Positions 45,445-57,100 are shown, counted from the stretch's first letter. The stretch: 64,000 nucleotides of DNA from Oxytricha trifallax (GCA_000711775.1 ARYC01000187.1:153234-217233), one strand, 5' to 3'. The notes: a model not told the origin generated them from the letters alone. Translations and numbers: made by a program.

Positions 45445-45735
45445 GGCTTGTTTGATGGAAACGACAATGAAGATAAAAATGTTGATGATGATGTTGATGA
45501 TGACGATGACAATGACGTCCAGGATCAATCAAAGTGTGAGTCAAAGGCTCAATAAGACTAAAAAATTTATAAAGCTCACAATAGAGATATTGATAAGACT
45601 TAATCTAAAGGATTGAGAAAAAAGGAAAGAATTATACGTTAGTTATTTTCAAATCTTTTTGCTTACTTAATAAATTTTTATATGTAATTAGCGATTTTCT
45701 GTCGTACTAGTAATTTCAGCTTATCTCAAAATTGA
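45445..45735 (+). CDS. Acidic coding-like segment
   Basis: A frame with a strongly acidic region (NEDKNVDDDVDDDDDNDVQD) followed by a Lys/Gln-rich part and a hydrophobic tail to TGA 45733. TAA/TAG are read as Gln. It may be the acidic part of a larger protein encoded by neighbouring segments (45746-47245). Low-complexity GAT repeats can mimic this, so confidence is moderate at best. Confidence 0.35.
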
Positions 45736-45745
45736 TCATTCTAGG

Positions 45746-46102
45746 ATGCTGGATGCAGGAGAGGGTTTAGGTAGAGATTTTATCAGGAATGATGTGCTGA
45801 TTAAATCATTTAATTCCTTAAACTAATTTAAGCAAGATTATTAAAAATAGCAACGCTCATTTTAATAGCAATGAATATCTACTGAAGAAAGAACGGCGAA
45901 GTAGTCCACTCTGATTTCTACAGCAAAATTTAATAATGAGATTTACTGGTGTGTGACGATTAAACAGAGACAATTGGAGTGGCTTATTTTATTGCAGATC
46001 AGAACTTAAACATAAAATCAAGAGAGTAGATTATCACATCAAAGCTGCTTGGATTCTGTATTTTTCTGTATATTTAAAATTTGCCAAATATATAGCAATA
46101 AT
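45746..46102 (+). CDS. Coding-like segments, possible MDS
   Basis: ATG 45746 begins MLDAGEGLGRDFIRNDVLIK, ending at TGA 45872; an adjacent frame from about 45881 continues (TEERTAKQSTLISTAKFN...) to about 46100. GC is about 37-38%, above the flanks. Two frames imply a junction or shift near 45875. Unknown function. Confidence 0.4.
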
Positions 46103-46639
46103 TAATTATAATCTTGCTTTTAATATTAAATAAAAATGTCTTAAATAAGTATTATGTTTCAGATGAAAATAATAAAGTGTAAATAATTAGAATTTAATTA
46201 TAAATCAGTAAACAATTTGATAGATTGTTAATTAATTGACTCTTTAAGCTACTAAAAACTTCAAAAGTATCATCAATTTTGACACTTTCTATAAATGTCG
46301 AATGCTTAATGAGTTTGGATATAATATATTTTACTTTAATATATAAAGAGAACGTTTCACTATTTTTTTTATTTAGATTTATTATTATAGAGTTGCAAAA
46401 ATACGCAATGACATGTCAGTTTTACATTCTCATTAATAAATTGAAAGTACTAACTCCTAAATAGGTATATTTGAATATGTTTTTCAAATCGAAATATTCT
46501 ATTAAAGAGAATTATTTATGGGTTAGTCGAGATGCCAGGCAGAATTTAAAATTGCAATAAGGTAGATAGCATTGTGAAAATGATTATATTAAAATTATTC
46601 TTCTTTTGTACAGTAAATAATGATATTTAAATTCAAATA

Positions 46640-46800
46640 TATTTAATAGAGAGAAGAATTTAACTAAATTGAAAAAGAATCTAATGAAATCAAATCTTAC
46701 AGCATCAAGATAGCTGATATTGTCGCTGGAAATGCTATTAAATTAGATCTTGTAATGGTCAAGAAAATTAAGAAACATTTTAATTATTTTTGCTTGTTGA
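46640..46800 (+). CDS. Short coding-like segment
   Basis: Reads EEFNQIEKESNEIKSYSIKI and IADIVAGNAIKLDLVMVKK, a natural-looking mix with raised GC around 46700-46760. No start of its own; would be an internal segment. Unknown function. Confidence 0.35.
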
Positions 46801-46990
46801 GTTCTCTTTTGATTCTTATCTCATTTAATAATACTCTAATTAAAGACTACTGCAAGAGAATTAATAAAAATATTAAATTTTTGTAGACCTGAAATCCTTA
46901 GGAATGCAGACAATGATTTTCACTAAAAATATAATTATATAATTTTATTAGAATTTAATAATTCAGGGAAAATGGAGAAGAATGTATTTA

Positions 46991-47245
46991 AACGGCAAAA
47001 GTATGGCTTGTAGCCACTGCATTAAGAAAATTCAGATATTGCAAGATTTTGAGAAGAAAGGGGAAATGCCTTCTAGCGAAAACTTATTGAACGAATAGTA
47101 GTTCCAACATGGCTTTAAAGTGCAGTCATCATAACTCTAATCTTTAGAAAAATATGTTAATTTTGTTACTGGAAATATTGGTACTGAGGGAAGACTTTCT
47201 GCTACAATAACAAAAGTATAGGTGGAAGTGATAAGTATAGAGTGA
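46991..47245 (+). CDS. Coding-like segment with Cys-x2-Cys
   Basis: An 84-codon stretch to TGA 47243 with GKSMACSHCIKKIQILQDF, an acidic middle and GNIGTEGRLSATITKVQVE. GC is near 38%. A shifted frame continues to about 47310 (NKSAALKAIIKALEGEK). One of the more convincing unknown coding segments in this region; C-x2-C alone does not define a family. Confidence 0.4.
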
Positions 47246-47369
47246 ATAAATAAAAATAAGAGCGCCGCACTTAAAGCAATTATAAAGGCTCTTGAAGGAG
47301 AAAAAACATGACTAGTACTCTCCAGAAATGGCAAGATTTTGACAGCAACAATTGTTTATTTAACTTTAA

Positions 47370-48339
47370 AGTGACAAGAATGGTAATGAGATTAGTGCTC
47401 AATAATACTTAAATGTATAATATAATATTAAAATCTTGAGATTTAATTTTGATTCCTAGAATTTTTAAATTTAAGCTTCGATGATTTATCTATGTATTAA
47501 ACTCTCTTCAATAATAATCATAGACTTTCTAACATTTATAATTAAAATGTGCTCGACTCCTTAAAGTATATAGGGAACTATCAAACTTCTAACCCAAAAA
47601 ATGTATGCCATTTAATAAAATAGTCAGCTTATCATTAATTTAATTTAGCTAGTAGTTAAAATTTTAATTTTAATATAAATAACTTAATTTTTCTTCTACT
47701 GGTAAGAGCTTTTAATATGAGAAGATTATCACTAAAAATTCTTTTATTAAATACTATCAAATTTAGTCCTGAAAATTTTGATATATCTTAATTGTATAAG
47801 TAGAGTAGTTTAGATCATAGAACACACATTCATACATTACTTGTTAAACTCTAAACAAGTCAAAAAATTTTGAGATAGCTATAATATTATTGGTATTAAG
47901 CAATTATAGATTAGTATTTACAAAAAGCATGCATTATATTATAATAAATTATCTATCCTTATTAAACTATGCTCGAAGCTTGAGTATTCTTCTAATTGTA
48001 AAATCAGCCTCTTCTTTAGTAAAGAAAATTAAGGTGAAAAATTCATGCTAATATCACAGATCTCATTCTGAGCAAGACCGGTAAAAATCAAACCGATCTC
48101 TTAAACCTCTCAAATAAGATTAAAAAACTTTAAACATATAGAAATTTTTGTTTGGAGAGGCAGCAATGGTTAAAGTTAAAAGGGCATAATTTTCACTGAT
48201 AATACTGATTTTTTTAAAAAAGAGAGACCCTATAATAAGACCTATAATTTAATATGAAATATAAAGGATGTTGGAAAGCTTAACTATTCATAATATCTTA
48301 ATGGATTTAATGAAAATATGAAATTATACTTTCTTTATT
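47370..48339. other. AT-rich region, nothing recognised
   Basis: No supported gene or repeat. Confidence 0.3.
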
Positions 48340-48710
48340 TACTGCTAAAGTACAATTTATTTGGTAAATTATAATATAATACAAATTAAATTAAAAAATA
48401 ATTATAATTAGTGGGAGTTAACTTTGACTTAATCGAGACAATATGGTACTTGTTCGAGAGAGAATTCAATAGCAGATTTGCTTGTCTGCTGGTGGAACTG
48501 CCTTTTAGTATTATAGGAGCGAGAAAATTCGACTATAATTTTGAGTGATTTGTTTCGTAAATTTATTGCCAAAATTAAAGTCGAGTTATCTCGCTCCTAC
48601 AATACCTAAAAAGAGTACCGCCATTAGTCAAATCAAGCTGATTTTGAAAAATTTAATTTATTATATTATATTATATTAAAATTTCCAAAATAAATTATAC
48701 TTTAGTAATA
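48340..48710. repeat. Diverged palindromic MITE, copy 6
   Basis: Shares the arm GACAATATGGTACTTGTTCG and the core GTCGAGTTATCTCGCTC with copies 1 and 5, but its outer ends (ACTGCTAAAGTACAATTTAT and inverse) differ from TTGTAGG. The palindrome is less perfect. Suggests an older or recombined member. Confidence 0.75.
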
Positions 48711-48779
48711 ATAATTTTGGAAAATTAAAGTAGGAAAAAGTTTTAATCTAAAAGTTTTACATTGATCATTTCTAAAAAA

Positions 48780-49540
48780 ATAAAATTAAGAAACACAGTA
48801 TGAGTATACTAAGTTAAATACAACGAGACATTATTCAATGTGACATCGAGAACTACTAATTAATTCCCCTATCTTAATACATCATTATCCTTATTAAGAC
48901 AAATAAGAATGAAATGATACTTCACATCCTTGAAAAAATTACCTTCATAGCCAAAAAAATCATTTGAGAAGACTTCTAAATAACTAACTCATTCCAACTA
49001 CACCTAACTAAGATATAATATGAAAAAAAACAACTGTGAAGTAGTCCAACTATTGACCTAATAAGGTTTTTTCAGATGCTTAGACTAGCATAATTAATAA
49101 CAAGTTCATTAAATCCCAAGTAAATTTTCATAGAACCAACTCACTCTTCAACTCGGAAAGACCAGCTTCACCTCCATGTGAAAGCTCTTTAATTTCTTGT
49201 CGGGACTTAGAATTAGACGCCGACATTCAATAATACCTATGTGCTAATAGATAAGTCTCAAAAATTCAAAACAAATCTGACCTTTTTACAAAGAAGGTAC
49301 TATACTCAAAAAATGAAGAAGACTGGAGCTCAGTCGAAGAAATACAAGTCTTAGACTTATATGAACAAACAAGCTCTTCTAAGAGAGCTCAATTCCTTTT
49401 ACCTACTACAAAGAAAGATATATATAATAAGTTGAAGTGGAAGACATAGTTCCCTTACCTCCATTTAGGCTAAAATAAGTCATGGCGTCAATAAAGTCAA
49501 TTAATCAAATTAGTAATTTATTACAAAATAGGAAGTTAAT
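48780..49540 (+). CDS. Coding-like region, 5' of Rep element
   Basis: Several consecutive frames under the ciliate code give protein-like sequence: TNKNEMILHILEKITFIAKK, NNCEVVQLLTQQGFFRCLD, and CRDLELDADIQQYLCANRQ to about 49480. GC is about 33%. Frame changes and TGA codons show decay or unseen junctions. With the segment at 51535 it may be one gene split by the Rep element. No domain recognised. Confidence 0.35.
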
Positions 49541-49599
49541 AAGAAATCTCAAATTAAGGTTTAGTACTAATTATGGATCCAAACTAATAAATTGATTAT

Positions 49600-49850
49600 T
49601 GTTAAAATACATTTGAAATGGAATTTTCAGAGAAATGCAATATACTTCTCAAAATAATTAATTATAACTGCCTATAATTAGAAATACTACTAATACAAAT
49701 TTGATTTAAAAATAATTATGACCAAAATAAATAAATAAATTATTATTAATATATAATTGTGCAAAAGTGCAAATTGTGCAAAAATATATTTACTGGTTTG
49801 TGCAAATATATTTAGATTATATAATTAAATTAATGCATTTAAAAATGTCT
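49600..49850 (+). repeat. Rep element left terminal inverted repeat with iterons
   Basis: Pairs with 51236-51485. Holds four direct GTGCAAA repeats at 49759, 49767, 49776 and 49800, the arrangement expected of Rep-binding iterons; the right repeat carries them inverted. Iteron function is inference. Confidence 0.85.
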
Positions 49851-49918
49851 AGCAAATAAATATTGGTATGAAAGGCACCCTATCATTTTAAAACTAATTG
49901 CTGTGTAATGATTCTCAA

Positions 49919-51235
49919 ATGTTAAAGATCAGTAAATATTACAACTATAGACACGATTTCTTCTTGTAGATCTCGGGGTCTGTTGCTTTAAGCATAGCAG
50001 AGTAGATTCATTAAAAGCTTCAGTCGAACTAACCATCAATAACCTAGGTCAATGTCTTAAGCAAAGAGAAGAGCAATAACACCTATTTTCACATAATGAT
50101 ATAGAGAGACTCAAAGGGCATCAATAGGGAGTACTTTAAAAACATGAATCGTGGTGGCTACACTACATACTGTTCAAAAACTTTGGCCTCTAAATTTCAG
50201 AATTAAAGATTAAAACCACTGAAGAGTTTTATATCGCACATTAAGATCTAAACCATATTTATGGGAGCTAAAAATAAATGTAATTAGAATACGGAAAGAT
50301 AGCTGCTAGGGAAACACTTGAGGAGATGAAGCAAATATCATAGAAGAGAAGTTCTAGTCATTTTGTGAAAGGATTTTTTGCAAGAAACATTGAGCTCGGT
50401 TATATGACTTTCGGATAGAATACTTATTAAAAAACTTAAGAGATTCTGATGCCGTAGCCTAGATTTGCCAACAACAATAGACACTGAACAACGCTCATAA
50501 GATACTTAAGCAAATAGGTGCGTTGGAAAAAATAAGATATCGATTAAAGATCATCTAGAGGAGTATGATAAAGATTGCAAACATAATTGCGAGGAATCAC
50601 AAAAACTTACAGATTAAGTGTTAAAAGATCTAGGATACTGGGATATTGCTGAAGCCCTTTATCAAGTACTATTAAAGAGAGAAGACAAGAAAATTCATTT
50701 TATGGATCTATGGAGCAGCTAACACAGGCAAGAGCACTATCTTGAAAATGATTGATTCTATCTTTATCTGCTATGAGTTGAATCCAGGCCCTCGCATTTT
50801 CATGTCGAGACAAGAAAGCTTGAAAGAGAGCCACATATAGTTCTAATCGATGAAATGAATCTTGAGAAGTTCTTTAGTAGATATAACATTCCCGCGATGA
50901 AGAAATTACTAGAAGGCAAAGGCTACGCAGTTGACGTGAAATTCTGTGAGACAAATGTACTTTTTAAAGACTGCTGCACGATCATTACAACCAATTAACT
51001 TCCCTAGAATAAAATGTCGTTCGAAGAAAAGGATTGATTCAAGAGGAGATGCTTCATAGTATAGCCAAATGTTGAAGGTAAATCAGGAAAGCTCTAATTC
51101 CCCTTCAACGAAGTATAGCTGGCTAATTATCTCTTAGACAGATCTGAGGAGTAGTACATTTGGTCAGAGGACATACACGAGAAAGCATCTTAGGAATAGA
51201 ACTCAAAAAAAGCAGAGGATCAAGAAAAGCAATGA
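49919..51235 (+). pseudogene. Rep-like protein: HUH endonuclease + SF3 helicase
   Basis: ATG 49919 and TGA 51233 are in the same frame, 438 codons, so the original gene was probably about 438 residues. N-terminal part: DFFLQISGS (motif I-like), NTYFHIMIQ at 50081 (position of the HUH motif, but the first His is Tyr), and YCSK at 50168 (motif III, with the catalytic-type Tyr and Lys). C-terminal part: Walker A GAANTGKST at 50712, Walker B HIVLIDEMN at 50834, motif C TIITTNQLP near 50978. Breaks: TGA at 50327, Walker A in a shifted frame, in-frame TGA at 51035 where Trp would fit. So it is a decayed copy. Closest known class is the CRESS-DNA Rep family; assignment rests on motif order. Confidence 0.75.
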
Positions 51236-51485
51236 GACATTTTTAAATGCATTAATTTAATTATATAATCTAAATATATTTGCACAAACCAGTAAATATA
51301 TTTTTGCACAATTTGAACTTTTGCACAATTATATATTAATAATAATTTATTTATTTATTTTGGTCATAATTATTTTTTAATCAAATTTGTATTAGTAGTA
51401 TTTCTAATTATAGGCAGTTATAATTAATTATTTTGAGAAGTATATTGCATTTCTCTGAAAATTCCATTTCAAATGTATTTTAACA
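51236..51485 (-). repeat. Rep element right terminal inverted repeat
   Basis: Inverse of 49600-49850, starting directly after the Rep stop codon and ending TGTATTTTAACA; contains the TTTGCAC iteron complements. Confidence 0.85.
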
Positions 51486-51534
51486 GTATTATAATTAAAT
51501 AGAAGCCTTAACTATGTAGACTATATAAAAGGCT

Positions 51535-52132
51535 TAACTACAAAATAGATTTGACACTAGAAAGTCTTTTGTTTCAATTTGGATCAACAAAGTAGACTCA
51601 AAAATTAAAAAAATAGCTCAAAGTTATTCTAATGCCATCTCAGCAATGTACGACAACATCACCCATGGAATGTTAACGGACACAGTCAAACTATTAGACC
51701 CTGAACTAAAACAGCTAATCCTGGAAAAACAGGAATTATGGCAGTCTCTGCAGAATTTTGTGACTTCATTAAGCTATTCAATATAGTTATCTTAAAGAAC
51801 ATCATAGCCAATGAACTATCCTGCATCTTTAACAGCACTGACTACCATTATCACCTTAATAAGGTTGAGATACATTTAAAATGCCTAAAAAACATTCATA
51901 CTTCCTCAAAAGTGACATAACACAACTTATCACTTCCAGACTCATACTAACAATAGCAGAAAAGACTTTGAAGTTTTTCATTCAAGCTAAAAACTTCAAT
52001 ACCCAATTCAAATTTAAAAACCTAGGAGACATACTATATATTTTGAACTTCAAAAGAAAAGGAAAGAAGAACAACAAGAACAACAGAAGAAGACAGAAGA
52101 ACAACAAAGGAAGAGAAAAGAGAAGAAGCTGA
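51535..52132 (+). CDS. Coding-like region, 3' of Rep element
   Basis: A frame from about 51535 to TGA 51914 gives protein-like sequence (WINKVDSKIKKIAQSYSNAI and LDPELKQLILEKQELWQSL); a second frame from 51881 continues to TGA 52130 with a Lys/Asn/Arg-rich end. GC is higher than the flanks. The frame switch near 51740-51900 implies a shift. Together with 48780-49540 it may be one disrupted gene or the coding region of an old retroelement; no domain recognised. Confidence 0.35.
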
Positions 52133-52235
52133 AGACTTCGTATATTTTTGAGAGAATCTCCTACAACCAACTAAAGGGCTTGTCCCTTACGCTGTTTTAA
52201 AATTATTATTATTATTATTGATAATTTCTAAATTC
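52133..52235 (+). other. Hairpin and TTA-repeat tail
   Basis: After the TGA at 52130 comes AAAGGGCTTGTCCCTT (stem GGG/CCC) and then AAATTATTATTATTATTATT. A stem-loop followed by a short simple repeat resembles the 3' end of some non-LTR retrotransposons, and the layout recalls the insert at 8341-8487. Confidence 0.35.
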
Positions 52236-52239
52236 TATG

Positions 52240-53060
52240 GATTTTATAGATTAATATAAAATTAATTAATTAGGGATTTTGATGATTAAATATTAGGAAA
52301 ATAGCTAATATTTATTAAACAGGCTATGCAAAGTTCCTAAGATTAAAGTCTATCTGCAACAGAATTCCAATTCCATCCTCACTAGGAATGCCAATAATGT
52401 TAATTTTAAGATAGGTTTTCCATTTATATTTTATAATCACCTCACTAACTAGATTATTATTATGAATAGTGTTATGTCTATCATTAAATTAATATTGTTG
52501 CTTTGTTATTGCTTTTATAATTAGTAATTGTATATTTGCCTGTGTTTCATAAAGAAAAACAGAGTAGAGGTACAGTGGTTAAGAAATAAATGGGTGGAAT
52601 TTAAGAAATTTATGAATGAACTCTTATTTTTTAAATCAGATTAGAATAAACTTCATTGTGTCTTCGATTTCCCTTCTGTTGATATACATTATAAAAATAA
52701 ATTCTAATAATAGAATTATATAATAGTATCATGAATAAATTAATAAAAACGATTAAAATAGTTAAAATTAACAATTTGAACTCTTGACAAAATCTTATCA
52801 TAAAATTTTATTTTATTTGATAGATTTTGTAAATATTACAAATTGAGCTTACCTCAGACTTTGTAACTTTATAATAACAACTATGTATTAATAAATCTAC
52901 ACTTTGTAACTATATCTTAAAAAAAAGATTGAATTAGAAAGGTTTCTATTGCTGATTTTATTTAAATTATGCAATTAACTGAGAGCATTTTGGAGAAGCC
53001 ATAAATTATAGCAACATTCATAGATAAGAAACTTGCTATTACTTGCTTTGAGAAAAACAC
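52240..53060. other. AT-rich region, nothing recognised
   Basis: No gene or repeat supported. Confidence 0.3.
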
Positions 53061-53062
53061 AA

Positions 53063-53144
53063 TTAAAATTCACTGATCTTTGGCGTCTTCTTTTGGATTT
53101 GCCGTCAGCCTTTCTTCAGGTTATCTTTAAAAGAAAAAGGATTT
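53063..53144 (+). repeat. 82-bp direct repeat, unit 1
   Basis: ATCTTTGGCGTCTTCTTTTG and TTTGCCGTCAGCCTTTCTTC are found here and again at 53473-53556 with only a few differences, 410 bp apart. Confidence 0.9.
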
Positions 53145-53472
53145 TATTGAAATTTATATTTTATCTATTGTATATTGGCTATAAAACTTTCATTTTGCGA
53201 GTAGATGATCATTAAATATGAAATTGGCATGAAAACCCTGATAAAATTGCTAAATCTTTACAAGAAAACGCGCCAAATTAAAAAAAAATTACAATCTTTG
53301 GCTTCTTGTGGGTTTTGGGGTCAGGTGTCTCTGGGTTTTCATAAAAAAAAAAGACAAAAAAATTTATATAAAGAGCAATCTCACTTATGTTATCACATCA
53401 AAATTGGTTGGGTTTTCATTGGTGATTTAACACGGTCAGTCTTCGATTCTTTCAGGACTAGCGTCATTTTAT

Positions 53473-53556
53473 ATTAAAATTCACTAATCTTTGGCGTCTT
53501 CTTTTGGATTTGCCGTCAGCCTTTCTTCAGGTTATCTTATATAGAAAAAGGATTTT
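53473..53556 (+). repeat. 82-bp direct repeat, unit 2
   Basis: Second copy of the repeat at 53063. Both precede the Helitron gene and may be part of its 5' region or of its target. Confidence 0.9.
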
Positions 53557-53655
53557 GCGGTTTTGTTATATTATTAATAGGGGATTTGGGGACAGGCCGT
53601 GATCATAAAAGTGTCGGAGTGACGAAATATTTATGGTTTGGTATTTTAAATATCA

Positions 53656-53712
53656 GGGGGTTTTGGGGTTTTGGGGTTTTGTAATCTTTATGTTGCGGTT
53701 TTGGGGTTTTCC
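53656..53712 (+). repeat. Internal G4T4 telomere-like array
   Basis: GGGGTTTTGGGGTTTTGGGG continues to GTTTTG, and a further GGTTTTGGGGTTTT follows at 53697. This is the telomere repeat of spirotrich ciliates, here inside germline DNA. It is not attached to recognisable TBE subterminal sequence. Confidence 0.9.
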
Positions 53713-53883
53713 CAGCCCGAAAGAAAATATCTACCATAACTTAATAAATTGTATGAATTGTTAATAATATCTATAATATCGTGTTTTTATGCAATTTTTA
53801 AAAATTACAGTTGTTTTTGCTATTTATTTATATTGAATAAACATGTATTTCAGTAATTAATTTATTTGAGGTATTTATTATTA

Positions 53884-53966
53884 TTAAAGTGCGTAACTTG
53901 AAAAACTTGCATATTATTTATTTTTTTCATAAATTATATTAAAGTGCGTAACTTGAATAACTTGCA
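53884..53966 (+). repeat. Two direct repeats upstream of the Helitron gene
   Basis: TTAAAGTGCGTAACTTGAA is present at 53884 and 53938, each followed by a copy of AACTTGCA, 54 bp apart and 140-220 bp before the ATG. Could be binding sites for the Rep protein or a promoter-associated repeat. Confidence 0.8.
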
Positions 53967-54106
53967 CATTTCCTTTTAGTTCTATAATTATAAATAATAT
54001 AATATCCACAAATTTTTAAATTGAAATAAATAAATTAAAAAGTTAACCCATAAACATTTAGTGAGGACTTAGTATTTAAAGGAGGACAAAAAACTTAATT
54101 TTAATC

Positions 54107-57100
54107 ATGGAATCTTTTGAAGATTGTAAATCTGACCAGAATTCTGATCAGTATTTAACTTATGAAGAAAAATATGAACGAGATAAGAAAAAGTTTATAA
54201 ATGTCATTGAATAGAATGAGCTCGAAAATATAATGACTAATTCCCAATACCAAGAGATTTTGGAAAGAGTTAAAGAATACTTTGCCTTAAAAGAGCATCA
54301 TAGATTAACCTACGAAATCTTTAAAAAAGAAATAGAATTAAAGTTATCAAACGAAAATAATTAAAAATCTTATATACCTAATGGACTAATGTCGAGAATT
54401 CTTGAAAAATAGAAAAACATGATTGAAAATAAATTGTTCTTAAGACTGGATAAAGAAAATCCTTCAAAACTTGCAAATCAATTGAAAACAATAACGAAAA
54501 TATCTATTGATAAGTGTGCATAATTTCTTGACAGGTTTATTATTGAAAATGCTCTTGTTAAAATCAGATAATATCTATAGGGTAGAGAATTGATCGATCT
54601 AAAAAATAATGAATTGAGCTTTATGTTAAAACTACTTCTAATACAAAATAGAGAGCTAATAAAAATAAAATAATTTGAAATGAAAACTCATAAAGTTAAC
54701 ATGAATGAAATTGGATAGGATATAAACAATCAATATATTAAAAATATGATAATAAGCTTACATAAAAAGCTAAATAAACAAAGTAACATGGAAATATGTG
54801 GAAAATGTGGAAAATTACTTCAACTACTAAATTAAAGAAAAGATAACAACTACTTAAATCTTAACCATGAAAATGATACACCAAGATCAGCTCTCGTATA
54901 CATTGAATAATTTGAAAATATTGAATGGGACGAGAATAAGCAAAGAGTAAAGATATGCTACTAGTGTAGTAAAACAGATATTTAAGACTATTGCCATGAA
55001 AGAACATTTCCATAACCTGAATAATTAAAAATACTTAAAACAAGATAGTAACAATACGCAATAATGCTTGGAAACATACATTCATACATCGAGAATAAGA
55101 AAGGAGGGTCATACTATCATTTACTTGGTGACTAAGATTTCACTACTTATGATGGAAGTATTCATAATTATTTCAAAGAACTTAGAAGAAAGGATAATTG
55201 GTGGCACAAACTTTCAACACACGAAAAGAAAAACATTGGAATTGCTCTACAATATCTAAAAGAAAAGAATCATCTCTTTAAGATATTCTATTGCAACTGG
55301 GAGATCTATCATATCATATAAGCAAAGAAAGAGTTGAGAGAAATTCTAGAAAAATTCAATGAAGATGTTCATATTTTCCCTGCAATTAGTCAAAGGGTAA
55401 AAGAAATTATTGATGTAGAAGGTCAAGACGTTTTATATGAAGATATAAGCAGAGGAATTCTTGCTGACACAGCTCAAGAATATTACCTTCTCCCCTTGAA
55501 CTTAGAGTATAATGATAACATACTTGGAAGACTTATTGAACTTGGAGATATTACTGCACTTGATTCATTCTAAATAATAAGACCTGATATGTATGAAGAA
55601 ATCAACAAAATAACTGAATAACAAAAATCACTTGAAGAAAAGAGAATTAATTAATAAGAACTTCTAAGAAACAAGATTTACTATAGAGATCCATACATTG
55701 AGGAAATGTTGTTCCCTACATTATTTCCAACAGGTATGGGTGGATACAATAATACTTACTAATAATATGGAATGACCCCAAAGCAATATGTTAAGATGAG
55801 ACTTTTGTCATGTAGATACGAATACCGACTTAATATGGACTACATCTTCTGGTGGTTTGACAGAGTAAAAAAAGAGTAGATCATAAGCTTTAACAGAGGT
55901 GTTAAATTTGTAAAGCCTTAAGAAGTATGATGAGAAACTAACATAAGGGTTTGTAATGCAAGAAGTATAGAACAAAGAAAGATTAGAATACTTTGGCAAG
56001 AAGCTTAGTAGAAAACATGTGGATACTCCATAATATTGGCAAAACAAATGGTATGAACTAACAAGCCTAATAGAATACTTTGACAAAGTTCATAACAAAC
56101 CTCATCCAGATTTATTCATCACTCTCACACTAAATGAAAAAGATCCATACTTAATTTAACTAAAGTAACATAGAAACTCAATGATGGACCCAGTTGCTAG
56201 TACATGTCATTTCTATGTTAAAATGAGAGAGACTATAAAATTAATTTACGGTACGAATACTAAAAAAGGAATCTTTGGAAGAGCTATTGGATATTTTGAA
56301 AGAATAGAATTCTAAGTAAGAGGTGCACCTCATGTCCACTTACTTATGTGGTTAGATGAAGAAGGGACAAAAGAATTGAAGGCTGGAAAACATGTCTAGG
56401 CAACATTACCTCAAGACGAATACTTAAGAAACATGGTGTTAAACTACTAAATGCACAAATGCGTTCCTTAAAGATGTTTAAAAATAAAACAGATTAAATA
56501 TGCAGATATGGATATCCATAACCACTAATGGATTAAAATTAAATAATAAATAACAGATGGCACTACAAACGATAACAAAAAGAAGAATAAAACATATGTG
56601 CATATAATGAAGATCTACTTAGAATATTTAATGGAAACGTATGTGTCATAAGAATGACCTAATAAGATATATCATAATACATGGTCAAGTATATTGCAAA
56701 AACAAATCCTGAACTCGACATAGCTTTAAAATATCCATCACTAGCAAAGAACACTTACGAAGTCATTTAATACTTAAAATGCAGATAAGTCTCATCATGC
56801 AATGCAGTTTGGCAACTACTTGGGCTCTAAATGGTTAATTCCAAGCCAAATGTTTAATTCATAGACATAAACTTGCCAAAGCATAAAGGGAAAGTATTGA
56901 AAAATAAATAAGATCTAATAAAACTAGATAAGGATGATGACAAAGTATTTTTGTAAAACAGTTTAGACAGATATTACTAAAGACCTTTATAATTTGAATA
57001 AGTAACATTCTTCGACTTTCTTAGAAACTATAATTATGGATTGAAACTTAGTAACATACCTAAAGGCATTGTGCTAGAGAACAAACATATAATTAACCCC

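Larger units (their letters stand above)
49600..51485. mobile_element. Rep-encoding transposon with 250-bp inverted repeats
   Basis: TGTTAAAATACATTTGAA at 49600 is mirrored by its inverse ending 51485. The inverted repeats are about 250 bp (49600-49850 and 51236-51485), nearly identical. Between them is a single gene on the plus strand coding for an HUH/SF3-helicase Rep-like protein whose stop abuts the right repeat. No convincing target duplication was seen. Rep genes of this type normally belong to circular ssDNA replicons or their genomic relics; a copy bounded by long inverted repeats is unusual. The termini resemble those of the TTGTAGG MITEs. Confidence 0.85.

Noticed and set aside
51982..52170. 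62-codon minus-strand Leu/Phe-rich ORF
   Set aside because: Antisense of a Lys/Arg/Asn-rich low-complexity stretch.
55068..55259. 63-codon plus-strand ORF starting METYIH
   Set aside because: Out-of-frame shadow; the Helitron frame is open through this region under the ciliate code.
55808..56086. 92-codon minus-strand ORF
   Set aside because: Antisense shadow of the Helitron gene.
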